A stretch of 64,000 nt of DNA from Crambe crambe (GCA_963924555.1 OZ004581.1:8595338-8659337); one strand, 5' to 3'; positions 10,459 through 22,353 are shown, numbered from the stretch's first letter. Notes: generated by a model not told the origin, from the sequence alone. A program made the numbers and translations.

Positions 10459-12555
10459 TTAAATACACAACTCCTGATCTGAAATGAAGTGAGACGCTAA
10501 AGGCATCTCACGAACAATCAGTTCACAAGGTTGTGGCCCAGCCCCACCCATTTCTTTCACAGCTAAATACTGTGAATGCGATGAGCTGTAATCTGGGAGA
10601 TCTTCATCACTGAGGGAAACGTCAAATTCATTCCCAGAATACTCTTCACTGGAGCTGGCAGTAGAATCTTCATTGGAGTAGATACTCCCCTCGTTTCCAC
10701 TCATCTCAGGAGGTACTTCGTGGGACGGCTGGTAAGTGGTGCGAGCATGAAGAGAAAATGGCATTGTGATCACAAACTCATCTCCCTCAACATAAACAGC
10801 ATTCGCTTCAGGGAGAAGTGGCATAGCATAGCTGCCATCTTGTATCTCAGTGGCCTCATCATTCGCATCACCAGCTGCTTCAATAATCACTATGGCATTG
10901 TTTGGACCAAGACCAAATAAAAAGCGCAAATATTTGTAAAGACGTGAAAAAAACTGGCCGACAAGGATAGTGATTCTCCATCTGTTCTGATTCAATGGAG
11001 CTTGGAATTCAGATGATGCAGAATCGACTGAGTAATGAGGTGTAACGTCAGAAGTCTGAAAGTGATGAGAGTCAAGTCATTACCAGGTGAGGTGAGGCCT
11101 GAGCATGAAAAGATTTCAAGTACACTGGGAAGGATTCCGAAGTATTGGACAACCAAGAGGATTCAAGTAGCAACTCTTGATCGTTTAACGCACCATTTCC
11201 ACCACCATTCAATCGTGCTAGTTCTCTGTTTAGCCTGTCACCCACTTTTTGGCGAGGAACGGAGAAACATTCGTGGTGAGTGGCTTGCATGCTGGCATAT
11301 CTCTGAAGTAGTTCCTCTACAGGATTGGGAGAGAATTGTGGAAGATAAGACTGTACATTTTGATGGAGAGGGTTGATGGTTTTTATACCGAATATGTCGA
11401 TGAGAGTCAAGGTATAGCGATACAAGCACTTGGAGAGGTCACGTGACGAGGATCGGTTCGATAGTCGGACTTCTTTGCAATTCTGTAGATGATTCTGCAG
11501 GTAGGTAGAAAAATGAATTTATCAAATGGATGTGTAATCTGCTCATATAGTTTCATTGCTGCTGAAACATAGTTTATAGTTCACCCAACAGTGAAAATAA
11601 GGATAAAACGCTTCACAGTGAAATCTCTGAACAAGGGGCCAAATTCAGCCAAACTGAATGGAATGAAATGACCTTTCCTAACCTCCGTAAAGGGCCAACC
11701 TCTCTACAAAGATCAAAAAAAAAAAAAAAAAAAATCTGTCCCAAACATTGAACCTGGCTGTTGTTCAGTATGTGCACATCTGCTCTCAATCCCCTCAGAA
11801 CCTCCCTTTATACCCTCGGAACCTCCCTTTATCCACTCTCAATCCCCTCGGAACCTCCCTTTATCCACTCTCAATCCCCTCGGAACCTCCCTTTATCCAC
11901 TCTCAATCCCCTCGGAACCTCCCTTTATCCACTCTCAATCCCCTCGGAACCTCCCTTTATCCACTCTCAATCCCCTCGGAACCTCCCTTTATCCACTCTC
12001 AATCCCCTCGGAACCTCCCTTTATCCACTCTCAATCCCCTTGGAACCTCCCTTTATCCACTCTCAATCCCCTCGGAACCTCCCTTTATCCACTCTCACTT
12101 TTAACTGTTGTCTTGGAAGAACCAACTCACACAATGGACACACCACTGGTGGAACCATAGCAACAAATCCATTACACCTGGCATAATATGGAAGTTCCAA
12201 TACCTGCAGTAAGATAAGCAGTTGTGTTAACAAGTTAGCTGTACAAGATCTGAACGAGGTCCTAAACATGACGTAATCTATGCTTACATGTATCTGCGAC
12301 CGACGACTGTGATCTATCGTGCCATGCCTTCCAAGTATCATCTCACACTTTAGCTATTTAACTCTAATGACTTACCCTGCTGGCTACATCATCGAGCAGC
12401 CTTTTGTTTCGAGCATTGTAATCAGATAGCTTCTTTTTTTGGCCACGGCTTGTATACGTATTGTTATAAGATCGGCAATGCTGAATTCGAAGTTGCTTAA
12501 TAACTGACATGGTTGGAAAGCTAGGTAACTCATAGAAACTATCGGATATACTCAT
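10459..12555 (-). CDS. Four-exon gene for a 430-aa protein with a C2HC zinc finger
   Basis: Reconstructed exons are 12376-12555 (ATG start, 60 codons), 12099-12203 (35), 11084-11494 (137) and 10459-11055 (198 plus stop). All introns are phase 0 with GT-AG borders: GTAAGTC, GTGAGAG and GTAATG donors; CTGCAG, CTGCAG and TTTCAG acceptors. Joining exons 2 and 3 completes CPLCELVLPRQQLKNHLQNC, a C-x2-C...H-x3-C finger, which strongly supports the model. The N-terminus is basic (RGQKKK). Exon 3 is polar with VEELLQRYASM. Exon 4 has a hydrophobic stretch (ITILVGQFFSRLYKYLRFLFGLG) and a long acidic Ser-rich tail. The family was not recognised; function unknown. Intron 2 holds a minisatellite, and a SLU7-like exon lies 70 bp upstream. 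Confidence 0.7.
11790..12100. repeat. 32-bp minisatellite, about 9 copies, in intron 2
   Basis: The unit is CTCAATCCCCTCGGAACCTC plus CCTTTATCCACT. Copies are almost identical, with one CTTGG variant near 12039. The period of 32 is not a multiple of 3, so the long open frames here are artefacts. The array abuts the exon 2 donor of the zinc-finger gene (12094-12098), which appears to be built from unit sequence. Confidence 0.95.
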
Positions 12556-12639
12556 TCGAGCGTATTAATAGTTTTAAATTTAACCGCGAACCCAGCGCCA
12601 TTCTTAATCGCACCTTATTTTCGCGGGTCAACCTGATTG

Positions 12640-12882
12640 CATATTAAACTGGTAACAGGATGGTGCGTGTTGTTTTGATATAATATACAGCAGCCATGGT
12701 CTGAGGATATGCACACTATGCAGCCATGGGGTCCTCCTGTTCAGCTTGTAGGCTTCCATTTCTTCTTCAGTGGGTTCCCGACACTCCCCATCCCTCTTCA
12801 GAGAGTTGTATGGTCTCTTCCTCTCATCTATCACCATCAGTCTCTCCATCTTCCCCTCTCGGTCCTCCTCAGCCAGTAGTGC
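12640..12882 (-). pseudogene. SLU7-like 3'-terminal exon fragment
   Basis: After a CCCTCAG acceptor at 12883 the frame reads [11 protein letters not shown], then [13 protein letters not shown], then [25 protein letters not shown] and [10 protein letters not shown] are the conserved tail of the splicing factor SLU7 (usually ending in a K/R-rich block and EDPMA). Here the frame continues RTPWLH; shifting by one base gives QEDPMAA and a stop, so a frameshift near 12735 is likely. No upstream SLU7 exons were recognised, so it is a fragment or a decayed copy. A second remnant lies at 51370-51490. Confidence 0.65.
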
Positions 12883-12899
12883 CTGAGGGTGGGGGAGGG

Positions 12900-13670
12900 G
12901 AATAGATTAGGTGATTTTATCAAAGCTGAAAGATACTGATTATGATACAGTAAACTCCCTCTTTAATTAACAAAACCTCCTATTAAGAACCATTAGTTAT
13001 TGGATAGAGAAAACATGACTACATTTTTGAGAAATAATAACACTTTATTTTTTGAAATTCCTCATTTTCCTAACAATAATTCTTTCAATTTAGTGTGACC
13101 TGATAACATAGATGTCAATATGCAATTTTCCCCACTTTGGAATTTCACCAATTTTCATAGCAACAAATACCACCAAGGATTAAACAAAGAGGGTTATACA
13201 ATAGAATTACTCAAACCCACCCCAAGGCAATTGCACTTCATTATTATGGTGATGGCATTGTGTCATCACCTGCCAGACGTGTGACAGTGGAGGGTAGAAA
13301 TCTTTTGAAAAAAGACTCACCAGTGACCTCAGCTACCTAATTAACCCTACCAGTGAGGTAAGATAGCTCTTGGATCCACAGAAACCTTATAGACCAGATA
13401 AAGGGAATCTTCCCCTGCTATCCCCCTAAAAACCACTAATTCAATGATTATTTAATAGGACCTAGACACAATAAATCTAGAAAACTATTGTAATTATTGT
13501 GTATCCATACACCAGCCACTACTATGATATTCCACACGAATAGTTCAACATCATCCTTATACGACATCCACTTCCTATAGGATTAGCTATAGGATTGGAC
13601 AGCTGCTACTAATAATGACAGGGACAATCACAGGAGGAGGGAGGGCATGTTAGAGTCTTGCTACTAATAA
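12900..13670. other. Non-coding stretch
   Basis: AT-rich intergenic sequence. No exon, repeat family or RNA gene could be supported. Confidence 0.5.
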
Positions 13671-14575
13671 TCACATGACCTTGAGTTCCCATAGTATAAA
13701 AATGACTAACACTGTGTTGCCTTGGAAACCCCAGGCAGATATTAGCCTTATATCTGATGTTACCAAGGACAACGGAATTATGAATATTCCAACTAGAAAC
13801 AGCATGTTAACAATTTCCTCCATGTGGTAGATTGCCTGAGGATACAGAGCTATGAAGTAGGGTCCAACCCAAATAATATGGTTGTGCATACAAATACTGT
13901 TCCTGATTGTTCAAGCCGTAGTAAAGATGAAACTTAATTAGTAAACAACTGAGAAAAGTGGAATACAAATAGACTATTGCCACAAAGAATGAATGTACCC
14001 ACTTCAATAAATTTCAATTTATGGCCAAATAAAATTAATGGCCACTTCAAATTCATCAACAGTTAACTTGAGCCACGTGCCAGAACATGCTGTGGACCTG
14101 ATTATTAATTGTTCAGAACACTTGTATGAATAATATAAAATGGCTCATTGGCTCAAGTTACTTGTTGAATTAGACCACTTTTCTCTGCTTTTGAGAGATC
14201 CTTAGTGCAAAGGTCATCATGATATTCACACTCTTGCAGTTAGTGAATTTCTCTCCAGTTTTGGTTCAAGGTTTTTTTGCATGAGGTGTTCTAGAGGTCT
14301 TTTGCATGAGGTGTTCTAGGGGTACTCTCTCTCTCTCAGCTAACTTAATACTTACTGAGTGATTGTTTGGGAAGATGTCTTCTTCATAACATGACTTAGT
14401 TTTCTCTTGTCCCTTGATGACATTGCCAGAGCGAGAATACTCCACATAATTCTCAACAACAGTTCATTGGGTGGTACCTACACAATGACAAATATGCATA
14501 CCATATAAGGTAGCAGTAATATATCATAGCTCCAGCCAAGACCCACAGAATAGCAGCAAAGAAAAGGGAAAGAGC
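13671..14575 (-). pseudogene. Possible multi-pass membrane protein exons, frame-broken
   Basis: A candidate N-terminal exon (ATG about 14573) reads MMTSLTALSLFFAAILWVLA, a clear membrane segment. Further down, 13807-14007 gives WVHSFFVAIVYLYSTFLSCLL and an overlapping frame (13671-13889) gives IVNMLFLVGIFIIPLSLV, also membrane-like. The two frames would join with a one-base shift near 13890. The order of hydrophobic segments is loosely like FRAG1/DRAM-type proteins, but no diagnostic motif was found. It may be a pseudogene. Confidence 0.25.
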
Positions 14576-14599
14576 AGTCAGTGAAGTCATCATTATTGT

Positions 14600-15754
14600 T
14601 GGGACCAGATATTATGCTGTGAGCAAATGTGTGCGAGAAACCAACCAATCAGCATTGGACTGCAGTAAAGCAGAAATATCTCAGAGGCACAGTCAATTTG
14701 TTTGTATGGCAAATGAGGCTCCAGTATGACTATTGCTTTGAAAGTCCTGTGTACCTACGAATCTTGATACAATTAGGCCCTGAAGGAGGTAACTACCATT
14801 GGGTCATGTGTGATAGCTAACTACATCACTTCTTAAACCAACAAACTTCTGGCCTAGCCCAAGAATCCATTTTCTTGGTCTGGCCAGGAGCGTTAATGGA
14901 TTGTATTATACATGTTTATCGTATCACACTATTTTTATCTTTGTTATATTTCCTGATTTGAGCAAGCTAAAATCAATGATTGAATTCCTAGCAGGATTAG
15001 AATTGTGGAGATGTCTTGCCACCTGTACCTAGAGCACACACCACACCATACCACACCACACCACACCACACCACACCACACCACACCTCTGTTAATACCA
15101 TACCACCTGCAGGCTAGCACCTAGAAAACAGTCCAGATAGTAATCATCACTATTGCCCCATCTCTCATTGGACCTGTTGCATTGGACTACATGATTGGTT
15201 TAGAAAGCTCTTTGGTCAAGTGCCCAGTCACTTGACCATTACAAGAAGTGGTTATGCCCACAAAGTGCCTATTATGATGCTCCCTAACTAATTATAGAAG
15301 CATGTCTAACGAGGTTAGTGAATTAGAACCATGGAAACAGAGGAGGGGGGAATATTATTATAACAAAGTGGCTTATCACATGACCTGGGAGTCCAGGAAA
15401 AGCATGTCACCCACACCATAATTCTTATTTGCCTAACAAAATTAGAAATTAGTGTGACCTGAAAACCGTAGGACACAGGACAAACATCATCATGACTTCC
15501 TACTACACTCATGCAAATTCTTCATTCTCATGGTCTTCTAGCATGGTCTCTCATGTACGCATCTGTCATGATTATTATGTATGTCTATCATGACTGTCTC
15601 CCACCCTCTGCATGTAATCCTTGGTTCTAATGATCTTCTAGCATGGGTCTCTCTCTCTCTCTCTCTCTCCCTCCTCCATAGTAAGCAAGTGCAACAAAAA
15701 CACCACTTAGGACTTACAACCAGTAACCACCCAAGAAATAGCAACTTCCTGGTT
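14600..15754. other. Non-coding stretch with an ACCAC pentamer repeat
   Basis: About 15038-15088 is a tandem (ACACC)n tract. A short CT repeat lies at 15648-15669. Nothing else is supportable. Confidence 0.6.
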
Positions 15755-15854
15755 GTAACAGTGTCTGAATTCAAATGTGAAGTTTGACACTCTAAAGGTA
15801 AGAAGGAATGATCTTGATTGAGTATCCATCTATAGCTAAACTACACACTTCACC

Positions 15855-16195
15855 TTTCTCCAATTCTTTCTTTAAATGATCAATCTCCTTGTTCTTTTCG
15901 TGTAAACTCAGTTAGTGTTCCTTGTGAGTCTGTCAGCTCATACTTGTGGTAAATCAATCTGGAAAAAACAACAAAAACAAACAAACAAACAAATAACCAA
16001 TGGGTAGTACAAGTAGCTAATACATGCTATGCTGATCAGATGCTGGAGGAGGTGATACTATCTCTATCTCTTCCTGCCACAGGTCTAGCAGAATCTTGGC
16101 ATTATTCTTCTTGATGAATAATAAGTGTTCTGAGATCTCCAAAGCTTCTGCCAGTTCCTTCACCTTCTCATACTTCTAAACCTCCATGGCGTTGT
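15855..16195 (-). pseudogene. Decayed coiled-coil and Death-like exons (copy A)
   Basis: 16060-16185 reads YEKVKELAEALEISEHLLFI and NAKILLDLWQEE, clearly homologous to the Death-like exons at 46998 and 59107, but has an in-frame TAG just upstream (MEV*KYE). 15855-15960 holds a coiled-coil exon remnant. The same TAG is present in copy B, so the lesion predates the duplication. Confidence 0.7.
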
Positions 16196-16204
16196 ACATC
16201 AATT

Positions 16205-16400
16205 CTCATAGTGAAGGTACAATAGGAGACAGCATGTAAGTAACAATGCAGAGAGTGAGTATGTTCATGTATCCTGAAGGAATGAAATTAAGCATCAAAA
16301 TACAACAGTGAAAGAATAGACCACATGTAAGTAACAATGCAGAAAGTGAGTCGGTTCAGAATAACTTACCTACTGAAATAAAGGATCAAAATATGACAGT
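16205..16400 (-). repeat. Two orphan, degenerate 115-bp array units (copy A)
   Basis: These carry the same motifs as the big arrays. The first unit has lost its donor (CATGTATCCTGAAGG). The second keeps acceptor and donor, but its triplet (16370-16372) reads TAG on the minus strand, the only stop triplet seen in any unit. Confidence 0.85.
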
Positions 16401-16428
16401 GAAGGTGATTCTTATGGACCAATGCAAT

Positions 16429-17575
16429 GCCTGCCAAGAAACGACCTTCAACATCTTCAGTAATGGCGTGGGGTTCTTCATGCACACACAAAGGTGGAAA
16501 GCTAACAAAAGAAAGGAGTGGTGTCACCATAGAGATGACCTGAAAACTCAATCCCTCGCAGACAATCTCAGAAAATCTGGTTCGAAGTTGTGCAAGATGT
16601 TTATGATCTATCAAAAGAGGAAGACACATTCCTTATAGCGAAGAAATCAAAGTCTACAGAGAAAGTACAGCTCAGTCCAATGATTGTGCTCAGTCCTTCC
16701 ACTGTTCCCCTGTCCTGTCCAGTAGTGATTCCCATGCCACACAGTTTGCCATACCAGAACAATTCCTGGCACCTTCAGATGCTTGGACGTGCCTCCAAGG
16801 ACAGTGGCGAGTGGACAGAGGTCATGAACGCGATTGGACACATTCAGCTCCCTGTAAAGAGGAACAGGTTCCACAAGTCTGCCTATCAAATGCACTTGGA
16901 CTATGTCCAGATCAAGACCAGTCAACTAGGCTGCTTCAAACTGGTAATTCATTAGAGCTAGCCACATCTTTTTCAGTAAACACTTTAGATATACATAGCT
17001 ATAAGTTTGTATTCTATGATTATGTAAAAGTATAAAAGTATTGAATCTCAACTTCTTGCTGTGTCACCTGACCTTGCAGGTTGGATATAGCTATGCTGCT
17101 AAAGGATGGTTGCTTTAGTCTATTCCAAATAGAAACTCTGCTTCGTAAATGGCAAAGACATGGGGATAACGCTTAGTAATGACAGCAACTCAGTAATCCC
17201 ATGGGAACAAAGGTGAGACTTCTATCAAAGTTTGAGTTATACAATACAGTGGAACCTCTGACCAGCTAGCTAGCTACATCCATTCAGATACATGCAGTGG
17301 ACTCCATCTAATCCAGCCACCTTTGGGTGTACTAATTAGAGGGTGGCCTCATTTCAGGGGTAAATTAATTATGAAGTACTTTTACAGAAGTGTCCTGAAT
17401 ACAAGGGTGACCTCATTTCAGGGGTCCTCACTTTATGTATGTCAAGATGCCTTCCCTCACTGTACAGGCTATTCCTTTCGGACAGTTTTGGCAGTACAAT
17501 AAAGTTGGTCAGCTGCATGTCATCTTTGATATTGAAACTGATCTGGTGGAGGATGATCAGACTTGAAGGTACAGC
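16429..17575 (+). pseudogene. Plus-strand gene remnant, unknown family (copy A)
   Basis: Possible pieces are ATG at 16429 (MPAKKRPSTSS), an exon after a CTCAG acceptor at about 16572 (IWFEVVQDVYDLSKEEDTFL), a segment reading KDSGEWTEVMNAIG near 16800, and SLTVQAIPFGQFWQ near 17452. The last is frameshifted relative to copy B by a 4-bp difference near 17540. Family unknown. It lies antisense to the Death-gene family and appears degenerate. Confidence 0.35.
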
Positions 17576-17773
17576 AGGCCCAAACTCTTTCATGAGACTA
17601 ACTCAACTTCTTTCTGCAAGATATAGCTATAGCTAGCTAGCTGACTCTTTCATGAAACAAACTTCCTTCTGCAAAATATATTCACTGCATGTACAATAGC
17701 TGTAACTACAATACTGTATGTTTTATAAAAAATAATTAAATAATAAAAAGGGGAATTTAAAGTACTAATATAG

Positions 17774-20700
17774 CTACATGCAAAGCTTAGCTTCTATCGA
17801 TCTTGCAAGTTGGTTGAGTTCGCATTTTTCCAGTACAGAAATAAGAGTTTCCCAGGACGCAGGGTTTTCCCCTTCCCCCTGTACCCACTCTTCAAAGATT
17901 TGAAGATTGATTTCTTTCGCATTTTTCATTTTTTCTCGTTCTATGGCTCTGATATGTGCACCAGTCTTGTCATCCAGGAGAAGTATTCCAAATGAATAAT
18001 ACTTGTCCCCCACCTCTTGAGCCAACTTCAATCGGATGATATCAGGCATGGATGGGGAGCTGCAGAGTCCTGGTCCTGTGAATTAATGGTTACGATAGGT
18101 ATACCTTATCACATGCTACATGTATGTGCTTCAAACCATATGGAGTGCACAAGGATTAAATGGGCTACCGTACAGCGGGATAATTTTGGTGGGGATAAAA
18201 AATCAGTAATTCGGTAATCAGTCTATCGAAAAATTTTAAAGCCACCATGTAGAGTTATTCTTTTTGTTTGTACATTTCAATGTTAACTACGGTGACCTTC
18301 TGGTCTTAGCTAGTTAAAAAGTCACCATGATCGCAAAGAGGGCTATACCTGAAGAAATGAAGGCCAAAATAGGCAAGTATGCAAGCCAAGTGAAAATGGA
18401 GATTCAGCAGTCTGTAGATATTGTTGCACATGCGCTAAAACCATCCGTATTGTCCTTTGATGATTAACGAAATATTTTATCTCCAAAAAAGACCTACTGT
18501 ATGGTATGATAATAACTAAATATTTACCTTCTTTCCTCCAGTTACACATAGCTTTATTTCCAGGAGTCTGCTCTGGAACCCCACACATACATTCTGGAAG
18601 TAAAACCATGAGATTATGGTGTAGATGGTCCCCCAACTTGATAACAGGAGGGCCCCCCCCCATTAATATTCAGTGGTATTTTCAACCATAGCCTGCATTA
18701 TGTGGTGTAGTACCTTGTCTCTTATCTTTTAAGACTCTCCCCCTCTGCTGCCCCCCTCAATTTTCATTTTGTTCCTATTCCACTGCATTAGCTCATACTT
18801 TTATGCACGTGCAGGAATACATCTACCAGTAGCTTACATTATAGCTACCTATTACTTACTAGCACACGTTAGTAGAACAGCATAAGGCTCATCCTCATTC
18901 TTATTCAAATTAAATTTGAACTTTACAGTTAGGGGACATTGATGTTGTGGTTTGGGGGAGATCTCCATCTGCATTCGAGGCGGATGTCTCTTTTGTTGAT
19001 CCAGTGATTCTATCAATTTTCCATCCTTATTCCAAAACTCCACATCTTTAAGAAGTACCTATCAATATATTTGACCACATGATATAGCTGATAAACCATA
19101 ATGCAGTAACAGGGATTATTAAAAGTTCTATACATCCTCCCAAGATGTTCCATATTAGGTTGTTTTGTTGACTGTGAGCATATCTTTTTTTTGCATGCAC
19201 ATGCAATGACATGCTTCCACTCTACATGTACATGCATGGTTAGAAATTCGGACCAAAAGCATTTTAGGTTGATAAATCACTTATTAACCTCCTGCAGTGG
19301 TTGATAAATGCTGAACCAGTAGGACTGCTGATTTATAGGTCAGTGATCAACCTCAGTGCTTACAGTCTAAATTTAACCTTGTGCTTATAGCATAGAGACC
19401 TACACTTTGTGTGTAGCATGTACACTTTTATTCTCAAATTACCTTGTGTGGCACTGTTATTGCTATTTCATCGCTACAGTCAATTTCAGTTAATTGAATA
19501 TATCCATCACTTAAATCCTCCAGTGTGAAATCTTCTAGATGGACATGTTTATACTCTTCTTCTGGATAATGATGTTTAAGCCTCTGGACAACAACCAAAC
19601 AAATAAAATTAAAGCATCCCACTTGGAGTAGATATGAGTTTTTGGTATCAAAATGAAGCTGAAAATAGATTACGCAATTCAAGGCTCATTGAAGGTGAAA
19701 TCCACTGTGTTTTTGAGCAAACACTTTATACCCACCTAATGCAAGCACCTCTAAATAAGATAGCTAGTGTCCTTAATTAAAGTCTTGAGCTGTCCAGTAG
19801 CAGATCTTTTATGAACATTTGAACATTATAGAGACAGTAATACCTGCTGGTGAGAAGCAAATCACCTCCTTCACTGAATTTTAAGGAAAGCACTCATTCA
19901 TGACTATATACTTTTCTAAAGCACTCTTTTTTTTTCTTTTTTTTTGCATGGAAACAATATAAACAAGAATAACCTCCAAGATAAGGACAATTAAAGGTCT
20001 TTCCCCCAAGTGTCCTCCATTCAGAGGTTCCACTGTAATTATGAACTTACCTCTTTACATGGTGGCATGTTAAATGATACGTAGATGTAGACATCTGAAC
20101 AATCCTTGCACACTTTGGGCTTCACACAAGTGAGGCTGTATCCAAAGTTACTTACAGTCTTTTTATCTTCCTTTCCAATACAAGTGAAACAAAAATGATC
20201 GAGAGAAAAAAGGCAATAGTTGCCTTTCTTATGCTTAAACAACGACATAACTTTTGCTGTGTGTTCCAGTGGTTTGAAGTGATACACATTTTTTTCTCCA
20301 TTGTAGTCACTGTGATGAGCCTTGAGCAAAATTACTCCAGAGTCATCTTGCATTATGTGAGGTAATATAATCTTGATGGGTTGGAATAATTGTACCTCTT
20401 CTTGTGGACACAGGAATAAGATTGGTGAAATAGGGTGCATATTGGTCGGATAACTGAATGGTCCATCCAAAGCTATGCCTACTTTGATGTTAACGGTCAA
20501 ACCATCTTCTATCGCTCCTTTAGGGATTTCCACAATAACTCCCATCTTTTCATTTTTGAATCTTGCACCATCGTGGTCAAAAGAAAAAGTTTCAAGTGGT
20601 TGTAAAAATGGATATTCATAAATGTCAACTTCTGTCACTTTCTCCAAACTTGGTTTTGTTGCATTATCTGAATGGATGTGTGGTAGTTAATAGTAATCAT

Positions 20701-22353
20701 TCATGCAGTTAATAGTAATCATTCATGCAATCACCAGCTATAATTATAGCTAACAGTGTCTGAGTCACATGTAGGTATGCCTGTAGCTTTGACTACATCA
20801 GATGGTTGTCATGGAAGGTCCTGGAGCTCTGATTTTTTGCATGCTGGCTACTGACCACTACAGGATAGAAGGAGATTAACTTTTGTAGCCTAGCCAAGTT
20901 CTATGACCCAGCCAACACCTTCATTCCTGCTGGAGCGTGACTTGTGCCTATGACCACCCTTACCAACTCAATTGCAACGGCTCGAAAGAGAATACCTCAT
21001 ACATCTCATTCTGATCATGGAAATCCCAGGTAGCTAAACCTCCCATGATTATTCTCTAAATCTTATTCCTGAAGACCTACTTAACAACTGTGTAGATAGC
21101 TATTTGTTGTTGTTGTTTTTTGTTGTTTTTTGTTGTTGTTTTTTCCTGCTTGGTATGTGTTTGCCCTCCAAGTAGAAAAATTAACAATACTAGGGCAATG
21201 TGCAGCATTAGACAGCGAGCGACCAAGCAAGTATTTTTTAGTGCTCCAACTCTTTAGAAGATTTTGCTGGTAATGGAACAAAGAACTTAAATAAGCCAAG
21301 AGCCTCTACAACTACTACTATAGCATTTGACTGTGAGTAAGTGACCAAGTAGCTGAGAGGTTCCAGTGCTTGATATTGCTGTCAGAGACAAGAGTCATTA
21401 AGTGGTGGTTCCAACCAGTAAGAAGTGATAAAGTAATGATATAATGATAATATGATGTGAATAAACAGACATGTTGAATCAACAAAACGTTCCCTGTAGC
21501 TTAATACAAGACATTTTACCGGAAGTGGAGACCCTGTACCTTGGTCTTAGCATAGACTGTAGGCTTATCTAAGTGGATTGTTGGCCAAGTAAACCACCCA
21601 CTAGGCTTATGTAAGTATTTTGTGGCAAGCATTACAGGTTCATATTAACATGCTAGCTGATACAAGTAATCCACCACATGATTAATAGGCAATAACATGC
21701 TTTTGAGAACTATTTGGGTATAATTGCATTCCACTCAGGCTTCACTCATGCAATTACCTAGCAAGTTTCTCATGCAATTATACCCAAATTGCACTCAAAA
21801 GCATGTGATTACCTATACTAATAAAATGAAGGGGGAAAAATGAAAGAAAACAAGTAAAGAAAAAAAATTTATTCAAATAAATGAAAGTAGTATAGGGATG
21901 CACTGGTCAAAAAAGAGTTGAAACAAGAGCTGAATAGATGAGATGATGCAAGGATGAAGTCAAAACAGGGTGCAGTAACTAGGTGTGACATACCCACATT
22001 TGACTTCATCCTACCTTGCATAATCTCAGCTCAGGTTCAACTCTTTTTCGACCAGTAAACTATAGTCATCCCTACATCACCTTCATTTTTTGCAAATGCT
22101 TTTTTATTTGTTATACACTGTACATAGCCACATACCTCGCTTCAAATGATCAATTTCCTCATTCTTTTCTATAGCATAATCTCTCTATGTGCATGCATAA
22201 GACCCATATAGCTATATACCTTTCTACAACTCTTTCAAACATTCAATTTTTGCACAATTATACACTATAGTTATGAATACACACATATTAATGCTACATA
22301 CCTTGCTTCAAATGGTCAATTTCCTTATTCTTTTCATGTACTTTTATGACCTT
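17774..22353 (-). CDS. Gene A: coiled coil - ZU5 - UPA-like - Death domain protein
   Basis: Exons 5' to 3': 22302-22353 (phase 0 in, 1 out; coiled coil HEKNKEIDHLKQ), 22136-22168 (EKNEEIDHLKR), 20051-20667 (ZU5: FDHDGARFKNEKMGVIVEIP...VQLFQPIKIILPH), 19443-19583 (YPEEEYKHVHLEDFTLEDLS), 18860-19058 (EFWNKDGKLIESLDQQ), 18528-18692 (VIKLGDHLHHNLMVLLPE), 17774-18075 (Death: SFGILLLDDKTGAHIRAIE...NPASWETLISVLEKCELNQLA, stop at 17774). Phases agree at every junction except the 18692 exon, where a 9-G run puts the frame one base off; 8 Gs would restore it. ZU5 plus Death in one protein recalls UNC5, PIDD and ankyrin, suggesting a cytoplasmic adaptor in signalling or cell death. The 5' part is array 1 at 22365-24345. 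The likely first exon is near 25018. Confidence 0.7.
20051..20667 (-). CDS. ZU5 domain exon of gene A
   Basis: A 617-nt exon, acceptor CCATTCAG and donor GTAAGTT. The ZU5 fold is suggested by G-x-x-V-x-I-P-x-G-A-I (GVIVEIPKGAIEDG) and the PISPILFLCP...PIKIILPH blocks. It is open throughout, unlike its twin at 45343-45958. Confidence 0.8.
21682..21822. mobile_element. Fold-back (MITE-like) element, about 140 bp
   Basis: Arms ATTAATAGGCAATAACATGC at the left and its imperfect inverse at the right (GCATGTGATTACCTATACTA). The two halves pair over about 48 bp through TTTGGGTATAATTGCAT. Confidence 0.8.
21886..22075. mobile_element. Fold-back (MITE-like) element, about 190 bp
   Basis: Inverted halves share GGTCAAAAAAGAGTTGAA, GCAAGGATGAAGTCAAA and GTAGGGATGA-type termini, with small indels. 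It lies within an intron of gene A. Confidence 0.8.

Larger units (their letters stand above)
15755..20850. repeat. Segmental duplication, copy A (5.1 kb)
   Basis: Matches 40905-46170 in the same orientation almost base for base over long tracts (for example 18340-19440 versus 43610-44710). It carries a decayed coiled-coil exon, a Death-like fragment, two orphan 115-bp units, plus-strand exon remnants, and the 3' half of gene A (Death, UPA-like region, ZU5). Confidence 0.95.
20870..22130. other. Intron of gene A with fold-back elements
   Basis: No coding exon is seen. It contains a TTG/TTTTTG low-complexity run near 21105-21145 and two fold-back elements (21682-21822 and 21886-22075). The stretch 21545-21620 recurs inverted near 52765-52830. 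Confidence 0.6.

Noticed and set aside
11748..12186. Repetitive ORFs (PLGTSLYPLSIPSEPP type)
   Set aside because: They are frame rotations of the 32-bp minisatellite inside an intron of a minus-strand gene.
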